DNA of 64,000 bases, from NCBI RefSeq assembly GCF_035514885.1, contig NZ_DATJCH010000005.1:62001-126000 (forward strand), written 5' to 3'. A program made the translations under genes and the position numbers. Source of the stretch: Albibacterium sp035514885. Lineage in GTDB: Bacteria > Bacteroidota > Bacteroidia > Sphingobacteriales > Sphingobacteriaceae. The notes below the pieces were generated by a model, which was not told the origin of the DNA, made no database searches, and saw nothing but the letters and a program-made list of their open reading frames with translations. Shown here one piece after another: positions 43,957 to 52,449 of this stretch; the stretch's first letter is position 1, and each line of letters begins with the position of its first letter.

Positions 43957-44211
43957 ATGGAAAGAAAGTTAAGAAAAACAAGAATTGGTTTGGTGGTAAG
44001 TGACAAGATGGACAAGTCTATTGTTGTGGCTGTTGAACGTAAAGTAAAACACCCAATGTATGGTAAGTTCGTTAAGACTACTACTAAATTCAAAGCTCAT
44101 GATGAGTCTAATACCTGCGGTATCGGCGACAAGGTATTAATTATGGAAACACGTCCTTTGAGTAAAACAAAGAACTGGAGATTGGTAGAAATTTTAGAAA
44201 AGGCTAAATAA
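43957..44211 (+). CDS. rpsQ: 30S ribosomal protein S17
   Basis: An 84-residue primary 16S-binding OB-fold protein. RKLRKTRIGLVVSDKMDKSIVV and GDKVLIMETRPLSKTKNWRL are typical. It overlaps rplN by one base. Confidence 0.97.
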   Translation: MERKLRKTRIGLVVSDKMDKSIVVAVERKVKHPMYGKFVKTTTKFKAHDESNTCGIGDKVLIMETRPLSKTKNWRLVEILEKAK

Positions 44212-44579
44212 TGGTACAACAGGAATCAAGATTAAATGTTGCCGACAATAGCGGAGCTAAAGAAGTTTTAGTGATCCGTGTATTAGGAGGTACCGGTAAG
44301 CGTTATGCGTCTATTGGCGATAAAATTGTTGTGAGCGTTAAGAGTGCAATCCCTTCTGGTAATATAAAGAAAGGTACAGTTTCTAAAGCTGTCGTAGTTA
44401 GAACGAAAAAAGAAATTCGTCGTAAGGATGGTTCTTATATCCGTTTTGATGATAATGCTGCAGTATTGTTAAACAATCAAAATGAACCACGTGGAACGCG
44501 TATATTTGGCCCTGTTGCCAGAGAATTACGTGAAAAGCAGTTCATGAAAATTATTTCATTAGCACCGGAGGTATTATAA
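44211..44579 (+). CDS. rplN: 50S ribosomal protein L14
   Basis: A 122-residue protein at the subunit interface. MVQQESRLNVADNSGAKEVL, RRKDGSYIRFDDNAAVLLN and GPVARELREKQFMKIISLAPEVL are universal signatures. Gap to rplX is 1 bp. Confidence 0.98.
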   Translation: MVQQESRLNVADNSGAKEVLVIRVLGGTGKRYASIGDKIVVSVKSAIPSGNIKKGTVSKAVVVRTKKEIRRKDGSYIRFDDNAAVLLNNQNEPRGTRIFGPVARELREKQFMKIISLAPEVL

Positions 44580-44580
44580 A

Positions 44581-44922
44581 ATGGGAAAGATACAAATAGC
44601 ACAACCAAAATTGAAGATCCGCAAAGGTGATTTGGTACAAGTTATCGCTGGTAATTCAAAAGGGATACAAGGTAAAGTTCTAGAAGTAAATGTAAAAACC
44701 AGCCGCGTTACAGTGGAAGGTGCGAGCATTGTTTCTAAACATACAAAACCTAATGCCACAAACCCAAACGGTGGAATTGTTAAACAAGAAGCTCCAATAC
44801 ACATCTCTAACGTTGCGTTTGTAGATCCTAAATCAGGAAAACCTACACGCATTGGACGGGTGAGAAATAGCGAAGATAAACTCGTTCGTGTAGCTAAAAA
44901 ATCAGGGGAGGAAATTAAGTAA
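44581..44922 (+). CDS. rplX: 50S ribosomal protein L24
   Basis: A 113-residue KOW-motif assembly initiator. LKIRKGDLVQVIAGNSKGIQGKVLEV is the KOW region and GGIVKQEAPIHISNVAFVDP is conserved. It overlaps rplE by one base. Confidence 0.97.
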   Translation: MGKIQIAQPKLKIRKGDLVQVIAGNSKGIQGKVLEVNVKTSRVTVEGASIVSKHTKPNATNPNGGIVKQEAPIHISNVAFVDPKSGKPTRIGRVRNSEDKLVRVAKKSGEEIK

Positions 44923-45491
44923 TGAGTAACGTACCTCGGTTAAAAACCAAATATAACGAAGAGATTCGTACAGCACTGAAAGAGAAATTTCAGTATAAAA
45001 GTGTAATGCAAGTTCCTAAATTGGAAAAGATTTCAATTAATCAAGGTGTCGGTGGTGCTACTACTGATAAGAAATTAATTGAAAGTGCTATCAATGAAAT
45101 GACAACCATTACAGGTCAGCAAGCAGTTTCAACCAGATCTAAGAAAGACGTTTCTAACTTTAAGTTACGTAAAGGAATGCCAGTTGGTGTTCGTGTTACG
45201 CTTCGTGATGCTAAAATGTATGAGTTTTTAGATCGTTTAATTGCAGTTGCACTACCTCGTATTCGTGATTTTAGAGGAATTAATGATAAAGGATTTGATG
45301 GTCATGGTAATTATACCTTGGGTGTTACTGAGCAAATCATTTTTCCTGAAATAAACATTGATAAAATCAATAAAATTACGGGTATGGATATTACTTTTGT
45401 AACTACAGCTAAAAACGATGTTGAAGCTTTGGAGTTATTAAAGCAATTTGGATTACCTTTCAAAAATCAAAATCAAAATACTAATGGCTAA
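44922..45491 (+). CDS. rplE: 50S ribosomal protein L5
   Basis: A 189-residue 5S rRNA-binding protein of the central protuberance. VPKLEKISINQGVGGATTDKK, KLRKGMPVGVRVTLRDAKMYEFLDRL and FDGHGNYTLGVTEQIIFPEI are typical. Its last 8 bp overlap rpsN. Confidence 0.98.
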   Translation: MSNVPRLKTKYNEEIRTALKEKFQYKSVMQVPKLEKISINQGVGGATTDKKLIESAINEMTTITGQQAVSTRSKKDVSNFKLRKGMPVGVRVTLRDAKMYEFLDRLIAVALPRIRDFRGINDKGFDGHGNYTLGVTEQIIFPEINIDKINKITGMDITFVTTAKNDVEALELLKQFGLPFKNQNQNTNG

Positions 45492-45753
45492 AGAAGGAAT
45501 TAAAGCTCGTGGTGTAAAACGTGAGAAATTAGTCGCCAAATTCGCTGAGAAGCGTGCTGCATTAAAAGCAGCAGGTGATTATGAGGCTTTAGATAAATTA
45601 CCTAAAAATGCTTCACCTGTTCGTTTACACAATCGTTGTAAATTAACTGGACGTCCTAAAGGATATATGCGCCAATTTGGTATTTCACGGGTTACTTTCC
45701 GTGAGATGGCCTTAGCTGGTAAGATCCCGGGAGTGAGAAAGGCAAGCTGGTAG
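45484..45753 (+). CDS. rpsN: 30S ribosomal protein S14 (zinc-free type)
   Basis: An 89-residue S14. It starts MAKEGIKARGVKREKLVAKF and ends in LHNRCKLTGRPKGYMRQFGISRVTFREMA. Only one cysteine is present, so this is the long zinc-independent (C-) form. The ATG at 45484 was chosen because the earlier in-frame start lies inside rplE. Confidence 0.97.
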   Translation: MAKEGIKARGVKREKLVAKFAEKRAALKAAGDYEALDKLPKNASPVRLHNRCKLTGRPKGYMRQFGISRVTFREMALAGKIPGVRKASW

Positions 45754-45838
45754 GTTTAATACCAATAAGCAAATAAATTTAACCGATAAAAGGTCTGAGA
45801 CTATGTTGGTCCGGAAACCATTATCATAATTATATAAA
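45754..45838 (+). other. gap between rpsN and rpsH
   Basis: 85 bp without a gene. No strong hairpin, promoter or coding signal was found; it is notable only for its length in a cluster whose gaps are mostly below 20 bp. Confidence 0.3.
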
Positions 45839-46237
45839 ATGAATACAGATCCAATAGCAGATTACCTTACACGAGTAAGGAATGCCATGAAGGCCAACCA
45901 CAGGGTTGTAGAAATTCCTGCATCAAACCTTAAAAAAGAAATAACGAAGGTTCTTTTTGATAAGGGTTACATTACGAACTATAAGTTTGAAGACGAAACA
46001 GCTCAAGGAACAATTAAGATTGCCTTGAAGTATCATCCGATTACTAAAGTTCCTGCTATTCGCACGCTGAGCCGTGTGAGTAAACCTGGTTTAAGAAAAT
46101 ATGCAGGTGTAGATAATATTCCACGTGTTTTGAACGGCTTGGGCATCGCAATTTTGTCAACTTCTAAAGGAGTGATGACAGATAAAGAAGCTCGTCTGCA
46201 AAATATCGGTGGAGAAGTTTTATGTTACGTATATTAA
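45839..46237 (+). CDS. rpsH: 30S ribosomal protein S8
   Basis: A 132-residue primary 16S-binding protein. MNTDPIADYLTRVRNAMKANH opens it, and the C-terminal part has RVLNGLGIAILSTSKGVMTDKEAR. In E. coli S8 represses the spc operon by binding a site near rplE; no such site was identified here. Confidence 0.98.
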   Translation: MNTDPIADYLTRVRNAMKANHRVVEIPASNLKKEITKVLFDKGYITNYKFEDETAQGTIKIALKYHPITKVPAIRTLSRVSKPGLRKYAGVDNIPRVLNGLGIAILSTSKGVMTDKEARLQNIGGEVLCYVY

Positions 46238-46252
46238 TCAGGAGAAAACACG

Positions 46253-46810
46253 ATGTCAAGAATTGGAAAAGCGCCAATCGCTATCCCAGCCGGAGTAACC
46301 ATAACTATTTCTGATAAGAACTTAGTTACAGTTAAGGGGCCAAAGGGAGAATTAAGTCAACAAGTTGATTCTGCTATAACTTTCTCTCAAGAAAATGATG
46401 AGTTAATAGTTAAGCGTGCAACTGAACAAAAATCACATAAATCTCTTCACGGTTTATACCGTTCTTTAGTTGCCAATATGGTAACAGGAGTTACAGAAGG
46501 ATTTAAAACAACACAGGAACTAGTGGGTGTTGGTTACCGTGCTTCAAATCAAGGAAATACTTTGGATTTAGTATTGGGTTTCTCACATCATATTGTGTTT
46601 GTTTTACCGAAAGAAGTTAAAGTTACTACTGCTTCTGAAAAAGGTAAAAACCCAATAATTACATTAGAATCTATCGACAAACAACTTATCGGACAAGTAG
46701 CAGCGAAAATCCGTGAACTACGTGCTCCTGAGCCTTACAAAGGAAAAGGTATTAAGTTTGTGGGTGAAGAGTTAAGAAGAAAAGCAGGTAAATCAGCAGC
46801 TAAAAAATAA
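46253..46810 (+). CDS. rplF: 50S ribosomal protein L6
   Basis: A 185-residue protein near the factor-binding site. MSRIGKAPIAIPAGVTITI and AKIRELRAPEPYKGKGIKFVGEELRRKAGK are typical. Length is normal. Confidence 0.98.
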   Translation: MSRIGKAPIAIPAGVTITISDKNLVTVKGPKGELSQQVDSAITFSQENDELIVKRATEQKSHKSLHGLYRSLVANMVTGVTEGFKTTQELVGVGYRASNQGNTLDLVLGFSHHIVFVLPKEVKVTTASEKGKNPIITLESIDKQLIGQVAAKIRELRAPEPYKGKGIKFVGEELRRKAGKSAAKK

Positions 46811-46815
46811 TCATC

Positions 46816-47169
46816 ATGGCAGGAAAAAAATTATCTCGCAGAGAGCGAATCAAAAGAGGGATTAGAAAACGCCTATCAGGTTCAACCGAACGTCCTCGTC
46901 TGTCTGTTTATAGAAGCAATAAAGGCATCTATGCACAGGTCATCGATGATATTAATGGTAAAACACTGGTTGCAGCATCCTCTTTATCTAAAGATTTCAG
47001 TGGATCAGGCAATAAAATAGAGCAATCTAAAGCGATTGGAAAAATTATCGCAGAGAAGGCTATCGCCGCTGGAATTAATAATGTAGTTTTTGATCGTAAC
47101 GGATATCTATATCATGGCAGAGTTAAGTCTTTGGCTGAAGGTGCTCGTGAAGGCGGTCTGAATTTTTAA
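46816..47169 (+). CDS. rplR: 50S ribosomal protein L18
   Basis: A 117-residue 5S rRNA-binding protein. RRERIKRGIRKRLSGSTERPRLSVYRSNKGIYAQVIDD and FDRNGYLYHGRVKSLAEGAREGG are diagnostic. Confidence 0.97.
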   Translation: MAGKKLSRRERIKRGIRKRLSGSTERPRLSVYRSNKGIYAQVIDDINGKTLVAASSLSKDFSGSGNKIEQSKAIGKIIAEKAIAAGINNVVFDRNGYLYHGRVKSLAEGAREGGLNF

Positions 47170-47180
47170 TAAGAAGAGAG

Positions 47181-47699
47181 ATGTCAACAAGTAGTATAAA
47201 GAGAGTAAAATCAAGCGATATTGAATTAAAGGATCGCTTAGTAAGTATTCAACGCGTTGCCAAGGTAACCAAAGGTGGACGTACATTTAGCTTTTCAGCA
47301 ATTGTTGTTGTAGGTGATGAAAATGGCGTTGTTGGTTTTGGTTTAGGTAAGGCTAAAGAAGTTACTGAAGCTATCGCAAAAGGTATCGATGATGCAAAAA
47401 AGAATTTAATTAAAGTTCCTATTATTAAGGGAACTGTACCACATAGCCAGAATGGTAAATATTCTGGAGGTAGAGTTTTAATTAAACCTGCTGTTAGTGG
47501 TACGGGTGTTCTTGCAGGTGGTGCTATGCGTGCTGTTTTAGAGAGCGCTGGTATTACTGATGTATTAGCAAAGTCAACAGGATCTTCTAATCCACATAAC
47601 GTGGTTAAAGCAACGATTGATGCTTTAGTTAAAATGCGTGATGCTTTTACAGTAGCGCAACAACGTGGTGTTGAATTAAGTAAGGTTTTTAACGGATAA
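47181..47699 (+). CDS. rpsE: 30S ribosomal protein S5
   Basis: A 172-residue small-subunit protein involved in decoding fidelity and mRNA unwinding at the entry channel. The double-stranded RNA-binding domain carries VAKVTKGGRTFSFSAIVVVGDENGVVGFGLGKAKEV, and the C-terminal part has GGAMRAVLESAGITDVLAKSTGSSNPHNVVKA. It lies 11 bp after rplR. Confidence 0.98.
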   Translation: MSTSSIKRVKSSDIELKDRLVSIQRVAKVTKGGRTFSFSAIVVVGDENGVVGFGLGKAKEVTEAIAKGIDDAKKNLIKVPIIKGTVPHSQNGKYSGGRVLIKPAVSGTGVLAGGAMRAVLESAGITDVLAKSTGSSNPHNVVKATIDALVKMRDAFTVAQQRGVELSKVFNG

Positions 47700-47704
47700 T
47701 CATC

Positions 47705-47884
47705 ATGGCAAAAATTAAAATCACACAGATTAAGAGCATAATTGATAGAAGTGAGCGTCAAAAAAGAACAATGCAGGCATTAGGTTTGAGAAAGATCAAC
47801 CATTCTGTTGAAGTTGAAGCTACACCTTCTATAATTGGAATGGTTAGAAAAGTTAACCATTTAGTAGCTCTAGAGAGTTTATAA
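47705..47884 (+). CDS. rpmD: 50S ribosomal protein L30
   Basis: A 59-residue protein: it opens MAKIKITQIKSIIDRSERQK, continues with TMQALGLRKINHSVEVEATPS and ends in IIGMVRKVNHLVALESL, the L30 pattern. Its short length makes it easy to miss. It lies 5 bp after rpsE. Confidence 0.95.
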   Translation: MAKIKITQIKSIIDRSERQKRTMQALGLRKINHSVEVEATPSIIGMVRKVNHLVALESL

Positions 47885-47980
47885 TATTGTAGGGTTTTCT
47901 GAATAGGATAACCCTGCATTTTACGTTAATCTTTATGCCTGTACAGTGAAAGCGAAGGCATAAACAACAAAGTTATTACA
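47885..47980 (+). promoter_or_regulatory. structured gap between rpmD and rplO
   Basis: This 96-bp gap holds two hairpins. The first (47889-47918, TGTAGGGTT/AACCCTGCA with one G-U pair) is followed by TTTT. The second has an 8-bp perfect stem, TTATGCCT/AGGCATAA, at 47933-47963, ending 17 bp before rplO. The first looks like a weak terminator or attenuator, the second like a processing or protein-binding site. Confidence 0.45.
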
Positions 47981-48427
47981 ATGGATTTAAGTAACTTAAA
48001 ACCTGCAGTAGGTTCAATTAAAGCTAAAAAACGTATTGGTCGTGGTACCGGTTCTGGTCGTGGTGGTACATCTACCCGCGGTCATAAAGGAGCTCAATCT
48101 CGTTCTGGTCACAGTAGTAAGGTTGGTTTCGAAGGTGGACAGATGCCACTTCAACGTCGTGTACCTAAATTTGGTTTCAAGAATATCAATCGTGTTGAAT
48201 ACGCAAGTGTTAACTTAGATGTTATTCAAGCTTTAGCAGATAAATTTAATTTGACTGCAATTGATTTTGATATCTTGAAAGAACATGGTCTTGTTTCAAA
48301 GAATGATCTTGTAAAGGTACTTGGTCGTGGTGAGGTAAGCTCAAAATTAGAAATTAAAGCTCATGCTTTTTCTGCTTCGGCTCAGAAAGCTATTGAATCC
48401 GCTGGTGGATCGATCGTTAAACTTTAG
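47981..48427 (+). CDS. rplO: 50S ribosomal protein L15
   Basis: A 148-residue late-assembly protein. The N-terminal tail is typical: KKRIGRGTGSGRGGTSTRGHKGAQSRSG. The globular part has GGQMPLQRRVPKFGFKN and FSASAQKAIESAGGSI. secY follows 3 bp later. Confidence 0.98.
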   Translation: MDLSNLKPAVGSIKAKKRIGRGTGSGRGGTSTRGHKGAQSRSGHSSKVGFEGGQMPLQRRVPKFGFKNINRVEYASVNLDVIQALADKFNLTAIDFDILKEHGLVSKNDLVKVLGRGEVSSKLEIKAHAFSASAQKAIESAGGSIVKL

Positions 48428-48430
48428 TAA

Positions 48431-49762
48431 ATGAAGAAGCTGATCTCAACATTAACGAATATTTGGAAGATTGAAGATTTAAGGACGCGTATTTTGAATA
48501 CGCTTCTTTTTCTTTTAATTTATCGTATTGGTTCGCATATTGTATTGCCTGGTGTTAATCCCGCCGCTTTGGATCAAGAAGCGAAAGAAGGTTTACTAGG
48601 TTTGTTAAACATGTTTGCTGGAGGCTCTTTTTCACGTTCTGCAATTTTTGCATTAGGGGTTATGCCCTATATTTCTGCCTCGATTGTTATTCAATTGCTA
48701 GGTATCGCTGTTCCATATTTCCAAAAATTACAGAAAGAAGGGGAGAGCGGAACCAAGAAAATGACGCAAATTACGCGTTATTTGACCTTAGTAATTACTC
48801 TGCTTCAATCAGTAGCATATATTCGCTCTCAGATTAGCCCAGAGGCTATCATGATGGCTGAACCATTATTTACTGTTCTTTCTACTATCATTCTAACTTC
48901 AGGAACGATGTTCGTAATGTGGTTAGGCGAGAAAATTACGGATAAAGGTATCGGTAACGGTATCTCACTAATTATTATGGTGGGTATTATTGCTCAATTG
49001 CCAGGTGGGTTGATTCAGGAGTGGGCTTCTCGCATGGGAGGAAACGGTGGTCCGATTCCATTTATCTTGGAAATGGTTGCTTTGTTTGCAGTTGTGGTAT
49101 TTACCATTTTAATTGTACAAGGTGTTCGTAAAATTCCTGTTCAATATGCGAAGAGAATTGTTGGTAATAAACAATATGGTGGTGTTCGTCAATATATTCC
49201 TTTAAAAGTGAATACATCTGGTGTTATGCCTATCATCTTTGCTCAGGCAATTATGTTTGTTCCAATGACGATCCCTCAATTTTTCCCCAATCTTCAATCA
49301 AGTTTTATTACCTCGTTAAGTGATTATACTTCGGTTGCTTATAATGTTACGTTTGCATTCCTAATTATAGGATTCACGTTCTTTTACACAGCTATCATGG
49401 TCAATCCTCAACAAATGGCTGATGATATGAAAAAGAATGGTGGTTTTATACCAGGTATTAAACCAGGGATTGCAACCAGCGGATATATTGATGGAGTGTT
49501 ATCGAAGATCACATTGCCAGGATCGGTGTTCTTAGCAATTATTGCTATCTTTCCTGCTATTGCTACCCTATTGGGTGTAAATAGCCAATTTGCACATTTC
49601 TATGGTGGAACATCGTTACTTATTTTGGTAGGGGTTGTTTTGGATACATTGCAGCAAATTGAAAGTCACTTATTGATGCGTCATTATGATGGACTGATGA
49701 AAACAGGCCGCATGAAAGGACGTACTGCAGTAAGTAGCAGTACTGCAAGTTCGCCTATATAA
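48431..49762 (+). CDS. secY: preprotein translocase subunit SecY
   Basis: A 443-residue inner-membrane channel protein with ten helices, the core of the Sec export pore. FGLGVMP-type and family stretches are present: GSHIVLPGVNPAAL, MFAGGSFSRSAIFALGVMPYISASIVIQLL (plug and pore-ring region) and NPQQMADDMKKNGGFIPGIKPG. It closes the spc-type part of the cluster. adk, which follows secY in many other bacteria, is absent here. Confidence 0.98.
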   Translation: MKKLISTLTNIWKIEDLRTRILNTLLFLLIYRIGSHIVLPGVNPAALDQEAKEGLLGLLNMFAGGSFSRSAIFALGVMPYISASIVIQLLGIAVPYFQKLQKEGESGTKKMTQITRYLTLVITLLQSVAYIRSQISPEAIMMAEPLFTVLSTIILTSGTMFVMWLGEKITDKGIGNGISLIIMVGIIAQLPGGLIQEWASRMGGNGGPIPFILEMVALFAVVVFTILIVQGVRKIPVQYAKRIVGNKQYGGVRQYIPLKVNTSGVMPIIFAQAIMFVPMTIPQFFPNLQSSFITSLSDYTSVAYNVTFAFLIIGFTFFYTAIMVNPQQMADDMKKNGGFIPGIKPGIATSGYIDGVLSKITLPGSVFLAIIAIFPAIATLLGVNSQFAHFYGGTSLLILVGVVLDTLQQIESHLLMRHYDGLMKTGRMKGRTAVSSSTASSPI

Positions 49763-49767
49763 TCATT

Positions 49768-50553
49768 ATGTCAAAGGTAATCTTTAAGACCAAAGAGCAG
49801 ATTGAACTGATTCGACAAAGTTGTGACTTGTTATCGAGGACGCTAGGTGAATTGGCAAAAGAAATAAAGCCTGGTGTACGTACAATTGATCTAGATAAAT
49901 TAGCATTTGAATTTATCCAGGATCATGGAGGTACACCAGCATTTTTGAATTACAGTGGCTTTCCTTATTCCTTATGTATTTCAATGAACGATCAAATTGT
50001 TCATGGTTTTCCAAGTGATTATGTTCTTAAAGATGGTGATATTATATCAGTAGACGGTGGAGTTACCTTAAATGGATATATTAGTGATTCTGCCTATACA
50101 TTTGCAGTTGGTGAGGTAAGTGAAGAGATTAAGAATTTGCTGAATGTAACAAAAGAATCTTTAAGATTAGGGATTGAGCAAGCGGTATCAGGAAAACGTG
50201 TGGGCGATATTTCTTTTGCAATACAGAATTATATTGATCAATATGGTTATGGCATAGTAAAGGAATTAGTTGGACATGGAGTAGGGGTAGAATTGCATGA
50301 AAAGCCAGAGGTTCCGAATTATGGAAGACGCGGCATGGGTCCAAAACTGGTGGAAGGTATGGTAATTGCAATTGAGCCAATGGTCAACTTGGGAAAATCT
50401 GGTGTTAAATTCTGGGATGATGGTTGGACGGTTAGTACCATTGATGGTAAAATTTCTGCCCATTATGAGCATACAGTGGCTATTTCAAAGGGAAAACCTG
50501 ATATTTTAACAAGTTTTTCTTATATCGAAGATATTTTAAATGAAAAGCATTGA
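49768..50553 (+). CDS. map: methionine aminopeptidase, type I
   Basis: A 261-residue metalloenzyme that removes the initiator methionine. The metal ligands appear in order: SVDGGVTLNGYISDSAYTF (two Asp), GHGVGVELHEKP (His), AIEPMVN (Glu) and YEHTVAI (Glu). Length is normal for the short type I form without N-terminal extension. It is placed between secY and infA, the common Bacteroidota order. Confidence 0.97.
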   Translation: MSKVIFKTKEQIELIRQSCDLLSRTLGELAKEIKPGVRTIDLDKLAFEFIQDHGGTPAFLNYSGFPYSLCISMNDQIVHGFPSDYVLKDGDIISVDGGVTLNGYISDSAYTFAVGEVSEEIKNLLNVTKESLRLGIEQAVSGKRVGDISFAIQNYIDQYGYGIVKELVGHGVGVELHEKPEVPNYGRRGMGPKLVEGMVIAIEPMVNLGKSGVKFWDDGWTVSTIDGKISAHYEHTVAISKGKPDILTSFSYIEDILNEKH

Positions 50554-50580
50554 TATTAAATTATTTTATTAGTATTTTTG
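50550..50580 (+). promoter_or_regulatory. internal promoter before infA
   Basis: TTG at 50550-50552 and TATTTTTG at 50573-50580 give a -33/-7 pair with 20 bp between them. It lies in the tail and 3' gap of map, 45 bp before the infA ATG, and would allow infA-rpmJ-rpsM-rpsK-rpsD-rpoA-rplQ to be transcribed apart from the upstream genes. Confidence 0.6.
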
Positions 50581-50625
50581 CAACCCTGTTTGTATTGGGT
50601 ATTAACAGATAATAATCAGTATTAT

Positions 50626-50844
50626 ATGGCTAAACAAGCCTCGATTGAACAAGACGGAATTATTAGAGAAGCATTATCAAATGCTATGTTTCGTGTTGAG
50701 TTAGAAAATGGACATGAAATCGTTGCCCATATTTCTGGCAAAATGCGGATGCATTATATTAAAATTTTACCGGGTGACCGCGTGAAATTGGAAATGTCTC
50801 CTTATGATTTGACAAAAGGTAGAATAACCTATAGGTATAAATAA
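50626..50844 (+). CDS. infA: translation initiation factor IF-1
   Basis: A 72-residue S1-type OB-fold protein that occupies the 30S A site during initiation. MAKQASIEQDGIIREALSNAMF and HISGKMRMHYIKILPGDRVKLEMSPYDLTKGRI are typical. The ATG at 50626 was chosen over an in-frame start at 50578, which would overlap the promoter. Length is normal (72 aa). Confidence 0.97.
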   Translation: MAKQASIEQDGIIREALSNAMFRVELENGHEIVAHISGKMRMHYIKILPGDRVKLEMSPYDLTKGRITYRYK

Positions 50845-50859
50845 AAAAATCAATTTAAG

Positions 50860-50976
50860 ATGAAAGTTAGAGCATCCATAAAAAAACGTAGCGCCGATTG
50901 CAAAATCATTCGTCGTAATGGTAAATTGTATGTAATCAATAAAAAGAACCCTAGATTTAAACAAAGACAGGGATAA
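50860..50976 (+). CDS. rpmJ: 50S ribosomal protein L36
   Basis: A 38-residue protein beginning MKVRASIKKRSADCKIIRR with NGKLYVINKKNPRFKQRQG after it. Compared with zinc-binding L36 (C-x2-C...C...H) only one cysteine (Cys14) is left, so this is the zinc-free form. It is placed between infA and rpsM as usual. Confidence 0.93.
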   Translation: MKVRASIKKRSADCKIIRRNGKLYVINKKNPRFKQRQG

Positions 50977-50993
50977 TAATATTAAATTAATAT

Positions 50994-51371
50994 ATGGCAA
51001 GGATAGCAGGTATAGATTTACCGAAAAACAAAAGAGGAGAAATCGGACTAACTTACATTTATGGTATTGGTCGTTCAACTGCACAACGTATTTTGAATGA
51101 AGCTGGTATTAGCTATGATGTGAAAGTTGAAGAATGGACCGATGATCAATTAGCGACTATACGTACGCTTATTAATGATGAAATTAAAGTTGAGGGAGCT
51201 CTACGTTCAGAAGTTCAGTTGAACATAAAGCGCTTAATGGATATTGGCTGTTACCGTGGCCTTCGTCATCGTAAAGGTTTGCCAGTTCGTGGACAACGTA
51301 CTAAGAATAACTCACGTACACGTAAAGGAAAACGTAAGACTGTTGCAAACAAGAAAAAAGCTACTAAATAA
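50994..51371 (+). CDS. rpsM: 30S ribosomal protein S13
   Basis: A 125-residue head protein that contacts P-site tRNA and the B1b bridge. MARIAGIDLPKNKRGEIGLTYIYGIGRSTAQRIL and YRGLRHRKGLPVRGQRTKNNSRTRKGKRKTV are typical. Confidence 0.98.
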   Translation: MARIAGIDLPKNKRGEIGLTYIYGIGRSTAQRILNEAGISYDVKVEEWTDDQLATIRTLINDEIKVEGALRSEVQLNIKRLMDIGCYRGLRHRKGLPVRGQRTKNNSRTRKGKRKTVANKKKATK

Positions 51372-51387
51372 TAATTGACAAGATATA

Positions 51388-51777
51388 ATGGCTAAGAGTA
51401 AAAAAGTAACCAAAAAGCGTCTTGTAACAATTGAGCCTGTAGGTCAGGCACATATAAGCGCTACATTTAATAATATCATTGTTACTTTAACTAACAATCA
51501 AGGTCAACCTATTTCCTGGTCATCATCAGGTAAGATGGGTTTCAGAGGTTCTAAAAAGAACACACCTTATGCAGCTGGACAAGCAGCAGCAGATTGTGGT
51601 AAAGTTGCGTATGATTTAGGTTTACGTAAAGTTGAAGTATTTGTAAAGGGTCCAGGTTCAGGTCGTGAATCTGCAATCCGTACTTTACAAATTGCAGGGA
51701 TTGAAGTAACGTCTATTCGTGACATTACACCACTTCCACACAATGGATGTCGTCCTCCTAAAAGAAGAAGAGTTTAA
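51388..51777 (+). CDS. rpsK: 30S ribosomal protein S11
   Basis: A 129-residue platform protein. HISATFNNIIVTLTNNQGQPISWSSSGKMGFRGSKKNTPYA and the C-terminal ITPLPHNGCRPPKRRRV are universal S11 sequences. The Asn in HNGC is a known isoaspartate site in E. coli S11. Confidence 0.98.
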   Translation: MAKSKKVTKKRLVTIEPVGQAHISATFNNIIVTLTNNQGQPISWSSSGKMGFRGSKKNTPYAAGQAAADCGKVAYDLGLRKVEVFVKGPGSGRESAIRTLQIAGIEVTSIRDITPLPHNGCRPPKRRRV

Positions 51778-51840
51778 TTAAATTATTTTAAAGCTAAGAT
51801 TCTCTCGCTTAAGGCGAGAAGATACTTTAAAAACAACAAC
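51778..51840 (+). promoter_or_regulatory. hairpin gap before rpsD
   Basis: 63 bp with a 6-bp hairpin, TCTCGC-TTAAG-GCGAGA, at 51803-51819, 21 bp before the rpsD ATG. S4 controls the alpha operon in E. coli through a structured site; this is only a candidate for a similar role. Confidence 0.35.
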
Positions 51841-52449
51841 ATGGCTAGATACATCGGACCAAAGTCCAAAATTGCACGTCGTTTCAGAGAACCTATTTTT
51901 GGTCCTGATAAGGTTTTAGATCGTAAGAATTACCCACCAGGGCAACACGGTAACGCCAGACGTCGGGGTAAACAATCTGAGTACGCAACTCAATTGTTAG
52001 AAAAACAAAAAGCAAAATATACTTACGGTGTATTAGAGCGTCAATTCGCCAACTTATTTACTAAGGCAGCTTCGAAAGAAGGAATTACTGGTGAAGAGTT
52101 ACTTAAATTGTTAGAGGCTCGTTTAGATAATACAGTTTACCGTTTAGGAATTGCACCTACACGTTCAGCAGCTCGCCAATTAGTTGGTCACAAGCATGTA
52201 ACTGTAAACGGTGAAGTAGTGAATATTCCTTCATATAGCCTTCGTCCTGGTGATGTTGTTGCTGTGAGAGAACGTTCAAAATCACTAGAGGCTATCACGA
52301 ATTCTGTTGCTGGAAAGCAAATCAATAAGTTTTCATGGTTAGAGTGGGAGTCGAAAGAACTTACTGGTAAGTTTTTGAATTTCCCTAGCCGTGATGAGAT
52401 TCCTGAGAATATCAAGGAAAACTTAATCGTCGAGTTATACTCTAAATAA
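51841..52449 (+). CDS. rpsD: 30S ribosomal protein S4
   Basis: A 202-residue primary assembly protein of the 30S body. MARYIGPKSKIARRFREPIFG, NYPPGQHGNARRRGKQSEYATQLLEKQKAKYTYGVLERQF and the S4 RNA-binding domain (LEARLDNTVYRLGIAPTRSAARQLVGHKHVTVNG) are clear. No N-terminal zinc cysteines. Confidence 0.98.
   Translation: MARYIGPKSKIARRFREPIFGPDKVLDRKNYPPGQHGNARRRGKQSEYATQLLEKQKAKYTYGVLERQFANLFTKAASKEGITGEELLKLLEARLDNTVYRLGIAPTRSAARQLVGHKHVTVNGEVVNIPSYSLRPGDVVAVRERSKSLEAITNSVAGKQINKFSWLEWESKELTGKFLNFPSRDEIPENIKENLIVELYSK

Noticed and set aside
47249..47761. 170-residue frame on the minus strand opposite rpsE and rpmD
   Set aside because: It lies wholly opposite conserved ribosomal protein genes and matches no family; it is a by-product of their codon use.
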